Assembly (NCBI GenBank): GCA_018064305.1
Contig: JAGHVP010000232.1
Location: 1-12,386 of the forward strand
DNA: 12,386 nucleotides
Origin: Candidatus Equibacterium intestinale
GTDB lineage: Bacteria; Bacteroidota; Bacteroidia; Bacteroidales; UBA932
Direction of reading: 5' to 3'
Part shown: piece by piece, positions 8,106-12,386 of the stretch
Position numbering within the stretch: position 1 is the first letter of the stretch
Layout: each line of letters begins with the position of its first letter
Translations under genes and position numbers: made by a program
The notes under the pieces: generated by a model
The model's database searches: none
Told to the model about the DNA's origin: nothing
The model's input: the letters and a program-made list of their open reading frames with translations, nothing else

Positions 8106-8564
8106 ATGAAAAAACATATTGCAATCATAGCCCTTATCGCGGCACTTGCCTGCTCATGCGACAAATATTACGACGGTTATTATGATCCTGAGTATTACGC
8201 GACATCCAAAGATTTCCTCACTTTGAGGAACTATTCTTCAGATGTCACAGTATGGTTCATTCCTGCCAAGGAGAATTCTGAGACTCTGCCCGACGAACTT
8301 TCTGAATGGCAGAAGATTTCAATCTATGAAATCAACGGGCAGTCTGCGAGGACCCTTACATTCGACAGCGAAGACAACTACGTAACACCGGTCGAAACAT
8401 ACGGCATTGATGACGAAATGGTCATATATGTGTTCAAGAAGGAAATCTGGGATGCTTACGAGTGGAAAGACCTTGTAAAAGGAAAGAAATGGTCGGGTAA
8501 ATGCTCGTTGAGCGTTAAGGATGCACTTGAATCTAAAAGTGTAATCACTTATCCGATCAGATAA
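8106..8564 (+). CDS. Small lipoprotein, function unknown
   Basis: The product is 152 residues. A short lipoprotein signal (MKKHIAIIALIAALACSC) carries two candidate lipidation cysteines, C16 (ALAC) and C18 (ACSC). The mature N terminus is rich in Asp and Tyr (DKYYDGYYDPEYY). Acidic residues right after the cysteine can act as a surface export signal in Bacteroidetes lipoproteins, so surface exposure is possible but not shown. The remainder looks like a small beta-rich domain (LRNYSSDVTVWFIP, WSGKCSLSVKDAL) and has no recognised catalytic motif. It follows the beta-barrel gene by 9 bases and may act with it at the outer membrane. Its last 8 bases overlap the convergent permease gene. Confidence 0.75.
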   Translation: MKKHIAIIALIAALACSCDKYYDGYYDPEYYATSKDFLTLRNYSSDVTVWFIPAKENSETLPDELSEWQKISIYEINGQSARTLTFDSEDNYVTPVETYGIDDEMVIYVFKKEIWDAYEWKDLVKGKKWSGKCSLSVKDALESKSVITYPIR

Positions 8565-8568
8565 GTGA
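8545..8568. terminator. Perfect inverted repeat at the convergent gene overlap; possible bidirectional transcription end
   Basis: TCACTTATC (8545-8553) and GATAAGTGA (8560-8568) form a 9-bp perfect stem with a 6-base loop. The + strand stop codon (8562-8564) lies in the right arm and the - strand stop codon (8557-8559) lies in the loop. No T-tract follows on the + strand, and only a weak TTTT run occurs on the - strand side. Terminator function is therefore plausible from position, but the stem is only moderately stable. Confidence 0.4.
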
Positions 8569-9660
8569 AAGGTCGCCGGGCTTGATCCAGCCTATTTTGC
8601 GGAATATCCAGCCGAGAACGGTACAGATTACAGCTGGAAGCACGACACACACAAGTGCCAGCCCGATCCAGTCTGCAGCTGCCGGGGTGATTGCGGCGGC
8701 ACCGTTTGCAAGAGCAGTCTCGGAAGGGGAGATCCATCCGGTCCATACGCCGATAGGACCGCAGAGACCGCATGTGCCCATACCCGAATTGACTGCAGCA
8801 CCGTTCATCTGAAGGTGGAACACGCAGGTCGACAGGGGACCGGTAATCATTCCTGTGATGATGGGGGCGAACCAGATCTTGACATTCTTAAGAATATTTC
8901 CCATCTGGAGCATGCTGGTGCCAAGTCCCTGGCTGATGATGCCGCCCCAGCGGTTTTCCCGGAAACTCATTGCTGCAAAACCCACCATCTGAGCACAGCA
9001 TCCCGCCACAGCTGCACCTCCGGCAAGTCCTGTAAGGCCAAGTGCCGCACATATTGCTGCAGAAGATATTGGTAGAGTGAGTGCTATGCCTGTGATTGTG
9101 GCCACCAGAATTCCCATCACAAAGGGCTGGAGCTCTGTGGCCCACATTATCAGATGACCAACCCAGGTCGCTGCACGGCCCACCGGCGCAGCGATAAGGC
9201 TGGCGATGCCGATGCCGGCAAGAAGCGTTACAACAGGGGTGACAAGAATGTCGATCTTGGTTTCCTTGCTCACCATCTTTCCTGCCTCAGCAGCTATGAT
9301 GGCCACAAGATAAACTGCCAGAGGACCGCCTGCGCCACCCATGGCATTGGTGGCGAGCCCTACGGGAGCAAGGGTGAAGAGCACCATACCCGGGGCACCC
9401 AAGGCATAGCCGATGGCCACGGCCATTGCCGGCCCTACCATTGCTGCCGCTGCGCCGCCGATGGTGTATCCGTTGCTGCCGATTGTGAAAATGTTTCTTG
9501 TGAGGAAGCCGATGTGGAATTCAGCCCCGAGTGTGTTCAGGATTGTTCCGACAAGCAGGGTGCAGAAAAGCCCCTGGGCCATTGCCGACATTGCGTCAAG
9601 ACAATAAGCCTTGAAGGATGGCTTAACCCCCTTGCGGTCAAGGAATGTCCTGAATGACAT
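8557..9660 (-). CDS. PfoR-like stand-alone PTS EIIC-type membrane transporter
   Basis: The product is 367 residues and very hydrophobic, with about 9-10 predicted membrane segments. Two glycine-rich conserved stretches stand out: NAMGGAGGPLAVYLVAIIAA near residues 105-124, and NGAAVNSGMGTCGLCGPIG near 284-302. These resemble the PfoR/EIIC-2 group (COG3641, Pfam PTS_EIIC_2), known from the Clostridium perfringens PfoR protein. There is no EIIA or EIIB phosphotransfer domain on the polypeptide or nearby, so transport need not be sugar phosphorylation. Its ATG lies 6 bases after the stop of the nicotinamidase gene on the same strand, so the two are probably one transcription unit. Transport of nicotinate or a related compound is a guess from this context. 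The substrates of PfoR-like proteins are poorly known. Its 3' end overlaps the convergent lipoprotein gene by 8 bases. Confidence 0.8.
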   Translation of the reverse strand: MSFRTFLDRKGVKPSFKAYCLDAMSAMAQGLFCTLLVGTILNTLGAEFHIGFLTRNIFTIGSNGYTIGGAAAAMVGPAMAVAIGYALGAPGMVLFTLAPVGLATNAMGGAGGPLAVYLVAIIAAEAGKMVSKETKIDILVTPVVTLLAGIGIASLIAAPVGRAATWVGHLIMWATELQPFVMGILVATITGIALTLPISSAAICAALGLTGLAGGAAVAGCCAQMVGFAAMSFRENRWGGIISQGLGTSMLQMGNILKNVKIWFAPIITGMITGPLSTCVFHLQMNGAAVNSGMGTCGLCGPIGVWTGWISPSETALANGAAAITPAAADWIGLALVCVVLPAVICTVLGWIFRKIGWIKPGDLSLI

Positions 9661-9666
9661 AGACGG

Positions 9667-10326
9667 CTATTTCTGCTGCAGGCCGTTCTCCTCTATGAAG
9701 GCTGCGAGTGTAGAGCCGTCGTCGATACTGCGCACCAGACTGGTGAGGATGGTGATTTTTTCTGCAGGAACAATTTTGAGGAGGTTGGCAGTTGACTCTT
9801 TCACGCAGTAGTCGCCGGCGATACCGCAGATGTCAAGCCCGTTGCAGTTCTCAAGCCAATGGCGGATGCAGCCTTTACCGAGATCTTCGAATGCGCCGTA
9901 CTGCTCTTTGTCCTGTTCCTGTCCTTTGAAGAAGAGCTGCACTTTGTCGGCGCCCTGTGCAAGGATGGGAGAGAAGCAGTCGGGCAGTCCTGCACCCTGG
10001 GTGTATGCCACACAGTGTGCGGGCCAGATGCCCCCCTGTTCTGCAAATGAACAATGGTTGCCGGGATGCCAGTCGAGAGTGAAGATGACAGCATCGTAAC
10101 TGCCGGCTATTTCAGCAATCTGCTCGGGAAGGTCCTCGCCTCCAGATACATACAGAGCACCTGAGGGGTCAAAGAAATCTCTCTGGACATCAACTGCCAC
10201 AAGGATTTTACCGGGGGTGCTGAATTCAGCGCCGGCAGGTTTGTCTGTGCCTGTGGTGTTGCTTGTGTTGCTGGTGCAGGCTGCTGCAAGGAGTGAGGCT
10301 ATGCACATGATAAATAGTTTCTTCAT
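9667..10326 (-). CDS. pncA: Nicotinamidase (PncA-like, isochorismatase fold) with a lipoprotein signal
   Basis: The product is 219 residues and is predicted to hydrolyse nicotinamide to nicotinate and ammonia (NAD salvage). The core follows PncA closely. Catalytic Asp is D46 in VAVDVQRDFF, catalytic Lys K134 in FFKGQEQDKEQYGAF, and nucleophile C174 in GIAGDYCVKESTAN. Metal ligands are D85 and H87 in DWHPGNHCSF and H104 in GGIWPAHCV. Unusually, residues 1-17 (MKKLFIMCIASLLAAAC) form a lipoprotein signal, followed by a Thr/Ser/Asn-rich linker to about residue 38. The enzyme should therefore be anchored in the envelope, not the cytosol. The start at 10326 is preferred over an in-frame upstream codon at 10389, because that would bury the signal and cross the promoter. 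The downstream permease gene begins 6 bases after its stop. Confidence 0.88.
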   Translation of the reverse strand: MKKLFIMCIASLLAAACTSNTSNTTGTDKPAGAEFSTPGKILVAVDVQRDFFDPSGALYVSGGEDLPEQIAEIAGSYDAVIFTLDWHPGNHCSFAEQGGIWPAHCVAYTQGAGLPDCFSPILAQGADKVQLFFKGQEQDKEQYGAFEDLGKGCIRHWLENCNGLDICGIAGDYCVKESTANLLKIVPAEKITILTSLVRSIDDGSTLAAFIEENGLQQK

Positions 10327-10352
10327 TGAGATATAAATGATAAAACACTCCG

Positions 10353-10360
10353 CAAATGTA
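10353..10360 (-). promoter_or_regulatory. Candidate -7 promoter box of the nicotinamidase operon
   Basis: Read on the - strand the sequence is TACATTTG, an exact TAnnTTTG match, 26 bases upstream of the ATG at 10326. No TTG occurs at the canonical 19-21 base distance upstream, so the -33 element is weak or absent. Confidence 0.4.
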
Positions 10361-10361
10361 T

Positions 10362-10369
10362 TAACTTTG
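10362..10369 (+). promoter_or_regulatory. Candidate -7 promoter box of the M13 peptidase gene
   Basis: TAACTTTG exactly matches the Bacteroidetes TAnnTTTG -7 box. It is followed by an A/T-rich leader of roughly 20 bases to the ATG at 10393. No clear -33 TTG is found at the usual distance. It lies one base from the oppositely oriented box at 10353-10360. Confidence 0.45.
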
Positions 10370-10392
10370 GCGCAAAATTTAACTAACAAACG

Positions 10393-12386
10393 ATGAAAAA
10401 GATATTTTTTATGACGGCAATGCTTGCCATGACTGCCTGTGGTTCACACCAGCTGGGCATCGGTATTAAGTCCGAAAACCTTGATCCAACTGCTGTTGCA
10501 GGTGATGATTTCTATCAGTATGCCTGCGGCGGATGGATGGAGGCAAATCCTCTTACAGCAGAATATTCGCGCTACGGCAGCTTCGACGCTCTTGCAGAAA
10601 ACAACCGCGAGCAGCTGAAAGGCCTTATCGAAGAGATTGTTTCAACCAATCACGATGCTTCTACAAATGCCGGCAAGATAGCCAACCTCTATAATATCTA
10701 TATGGACACCACTGCCCGCAACAACCAGGGAATCGGGCTGGTGAAACCTTATTTCGACCGCATCGCTTCAATTACAAGTACCGATGAAATAGTTCCCATG
10801 ATTGCCGAGCTTGGTCATGACGGCCTTGTAGACGGCTATTTCGGTTATTCGATCGGCGCCGACAGCAAAGACAGCAAGAACAATATCCTGGGAGTCTACC
10901 AGGGAGGTATCACCCTTGGCGAGAAAGAGTATTATCTTGACACCGACGAGGCTACCACCGCCATCCGCGAGGCTTACAGGAAACACATCGTACGCATGTT
11001 CACACTCTACGGTTTCGACCAGGCCGTGGCTGAGGCAAAGATGGCAGATGTGATGCGTATAGAGACCCGTATCGCCGAGAATTCACGCAGCGCCGTAGAG
11101 CTCCGCGACCCTGAGGCAAACTACAACAAGATGGCTATGGACCAGGTGAGAAGCGAATTCAGCGGCATAAACTTCGACCTTCTTTTCGCTTCTGACGGCA
11201 TGACCGATGTCGATTTTGTGGATATGGGCCAGCCCGAGGCAATCCATGCAGTTGAGAAGATTATTGCAGAGGAGCCCGTCGAGAGCCAGAAGGCTTACCT
11301 GGAGTGGCAGCTTATCAACAATACAGCAACCAGTCTTACTACAGAACTTGACAATGCCAACTTTGATTTCTACGGCCGCGTACTCAGCGGCAGGGAAGAG
11401 CAGCAGCCCATGTGGAAACGTGCCACCAGCCTTGTAAGCGGTTATCTTGGTGAGGCGATCGGTCAGCTCTATGTTGAAAAATATTTCCCCGCTGCCGCAA
11501 AGGAGCGTATGGAGAAACTTGTGAAGAACCTTCAGACTGCCCTTGGTGAGCGTATCGACGCCCAGGAATGGATGAGCGACGAGACAAAGACCCTTGCACA
11601 CGAGAAGCTGGATGCCTTCTACGTGAAGGTGGGCTATCCCGATACATGGAAGAACTATGACAATCTTGTTATCGACCCTGGGAAGAGCTTCTTCGAGAAC
11701 AAGATAGCAATGCATCACTATTTCGTTGCCGACATGGTAGAGCGCAAGTTCAAGAAGCCTGTAGACAATACAGAGTGGTTCATGACTCCTCAGACAGTCA
11801 ATGCATATTACAACCCCACAACCAACGAAATCTGCTTCCCTGCAGGTATCCTCCAGTATCCTTTCTTCGACATGAACGCAGATGATGCATTCAACTACGG
11901 TGCAATAGGCGTCGTAATCGGACACGAGATGACTCACGGCTTCGACGATATGGGCCGTCAGTTCGACAAGGAGGGCAACCTTAACGACTGGTGGACAGAT
12001 GAAGATGCAGAGAAGTTCCAGAACCGCGTCCAGACACTTGTCGACTTCTTCGACAATATCAATGTGCTTCCCGACCTCAAGGCCAACGGCAGCCTTACCC
12101 TTGGTGAGAACATTGCAGACCACGGCGGTCTGATGATCTCTTACCAGGCTTTCAAGAACGCTACAAAAGATGCTCCCCTCGGGGAAGTCGACGGCTTCAC
12201 TCCCGAGCAGAGGTTCTTCATTGCATATGCAAACGTATGGGCGGGCAATATCCGTGACGAAGAGATCCGCAACCGTACGAAGAGCGACCCCCACTCACTC
12301 GGCCGCTGGCGCGTTAACGGCACACTGCCCCATATCGATGCATGGTATGATGCATTCGGCGTGACTGAAGAGAATGCCATGTATAT
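10393..12386 (+). CDS. M13-family zinc metallopeptidase (neprilysin/PepO-like) lipoprotein, 3' end cut by the window
   Basis: The frame is open from the ATG at 10393 to the window edge: 664 codons, so only about the last 10-15 residues of a normal M13 peptidase seem missing. Residues 1-16 (MKKIFFMTAMLAMTAC) form a lipoprotein signal with Cys16. Then comes the N-terminal M13 domain (DDFYQYACGGWMEANP). The catalytic domain holds NAYY (470-473), the zinc motif HEMTH (511-515), and ENIAD (572-576) with the third zinc ligand E572 and D576. Near the end PHSLGRWRVNG fits the conserved substrate-binding segment. By family knowledge these enzymes cleave short peptides. The lipid anchor puts it in the periplasm or outer membrane, probably for peptide nutrition or peptide turnover. 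It is divergent from the nicotinamidase gene, with 66 bases between start codons. Confidence 0.95.
   Translation, partial: MKKIFFMTAMLAMTACGSHQLGIGIKSENLDPTAVAGDDFYQYACGGWMEANPLTAEYSRYGSFDALAENNREQLKGLIEEIVSTNHDASTNAGKIANLYNIYMDTTARNNQGIGLVKPYFDRIASITSTDEIVPMIAELGHDGLVDGYFGYSIGADSKDSKNNILGVYQGGITLGEKEYYLDTDEATTAIREAYRKHIVRMFTLYGFDQAVAEAKMADVMRIETRIAENSRSAVELRDPEANYNKMAMDQVRSEFSGINFDLLFASDGMTDVDFVDMGQPEAIHAVEKIIAEEPVESQKAYLEWQLINNTATSLTTELDNANFDFYGRVLSGREEQQPMWKRATSLVSGYLGEAIGQLYVEKYFPAAAKERMEKLVKNLQTALGERIDAQEWMSDETKTLAHEKLDAFYVKVGYPDTWKNYDNLVIDPGKSFFENKIAMHHYFVADMVERKFKKPVDNTEWFMTPQTVNAYYNPTTNEICFPAGILQYPFFDMNADDAFNYGAIGVVIGHEMTHGFDDMGRQFDKEGNLNDWWTDEDAEKFQNRVQTLVDFFDNINVLPDLKANGSLTLGENIADHGGLMISYQAFKNATKDAPLGEVDGFTPEQRFFIAYANVWAGNIRDEEIRNRTKSDPHSLGRWRVNGTLPHIDAWYDAFGVTEENAMY

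Noticed and set aside
9154..9657. A 167-codon + strand frame opposite the PfoR-like gene, and shorter neighbours at 8582-9075
   Set aside because: The products are Cys/His-rich and without structure, while the - strand encodes a coherent membrane protein over the same bases.
10327..10389. An N-terminal extension of the nicotinamidase by 21 residues
   Set aside because: It would place the lipoprotein signal internally and run through the divergent promoter boxes. The ATG at 10326 directly precedes a typical MKK signal.
11083..12294. A 403-codon open frame on the - strand
   Set aside because: It lies wholly opposite the M13 peptidase, whose HEMTH, NAYY and ENIAD motifs prove the + strand frame. 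The antisense product is Cys/Val/Leu-rich with no domain pattern, a codon-bias shadow.
1..12386. CRISPR array, tRNA/rRNA, insertion sequence, toxin-antitoxin or defence genes
   Set aside because: I looked for regular repeats, cloverleaf-like sequences, transposase or nuclease motifs and small paired ORFs, and saw none. Nearly all bases are taken up by the genes described.

Overview
The window looks like chromosomal DNA from a member of the Bacteroidota, most likely Bacteroidales. The evidence is the TolC/adaptor/RND operon layout, short lipoproteins with Bacteroidetes-style lipoboxes, A/T-rich leaders mostly without Shine-Dalgarno sequences, -7 boxes of the form TAnnTTTG, and base composition near 50% G+C by eye. 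No tRNA, rRNA, CRISPR array or insertion sequence was recognised. Gene packing is tight: no gap exceeds about 75 bases, so there is no long gene-free stretch.

Region 1 (1-5911, + strand) is a multidrug efflux operon. It holds the 3' end of a TetR-type regulator, a TolC-family outer membrane factor, a membrane-anchored RND periplasmic adaptor and an HAE1-type RND pump, with gaps of 7-14 bases. A strong intrinsic terminator closes it. Together these encode a tripartite inner membrane-periplasm-outer membrane exporter, probably controlled by its own first gene.

Region 2 (5912-8564, + strand) starts with a 135-residue ORF that appears to be adenine deaminase with its catalytic core removed by two in-frame deletions. 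It overlaps a ResB-like membrane protein gene of the cytochrome c biogenesis type, which has no CcsA partner in view. A predicted secreted beta-barrel protein and a small lipoprotein of unknown function follow, 9 bases apart.

Region 3 (8557-10326, - strand) is a two-gene unit. A nicotinamidase (PncA-like) carrying a lipoprotein signal is followed 6 bases later by a PfoR-like stand-alone PTS EIIC-type permease. The permease gene converges on and overlaps the lipoprotein gene of region 2, and both stop codons lie inside a perfect 9-bp inverted repeat.

Region 4 (10393 to the right edge, + strand) is a nearly complete lipoprotein M13 (neprilysin/PepO-like) zinc metallopeptidase, divergent from the nicotinamidase. 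Candidate -7 boxes for the two divergent genes lie one base apart.

The most interesting points are the doubly deleted adenine deaminase, and the exported nicotinamidase paired with an orphan EIIC-type transporter, a possible envelope nicotinamide salvage unit. No clearly new multi-gene defence or mobile system was seen.
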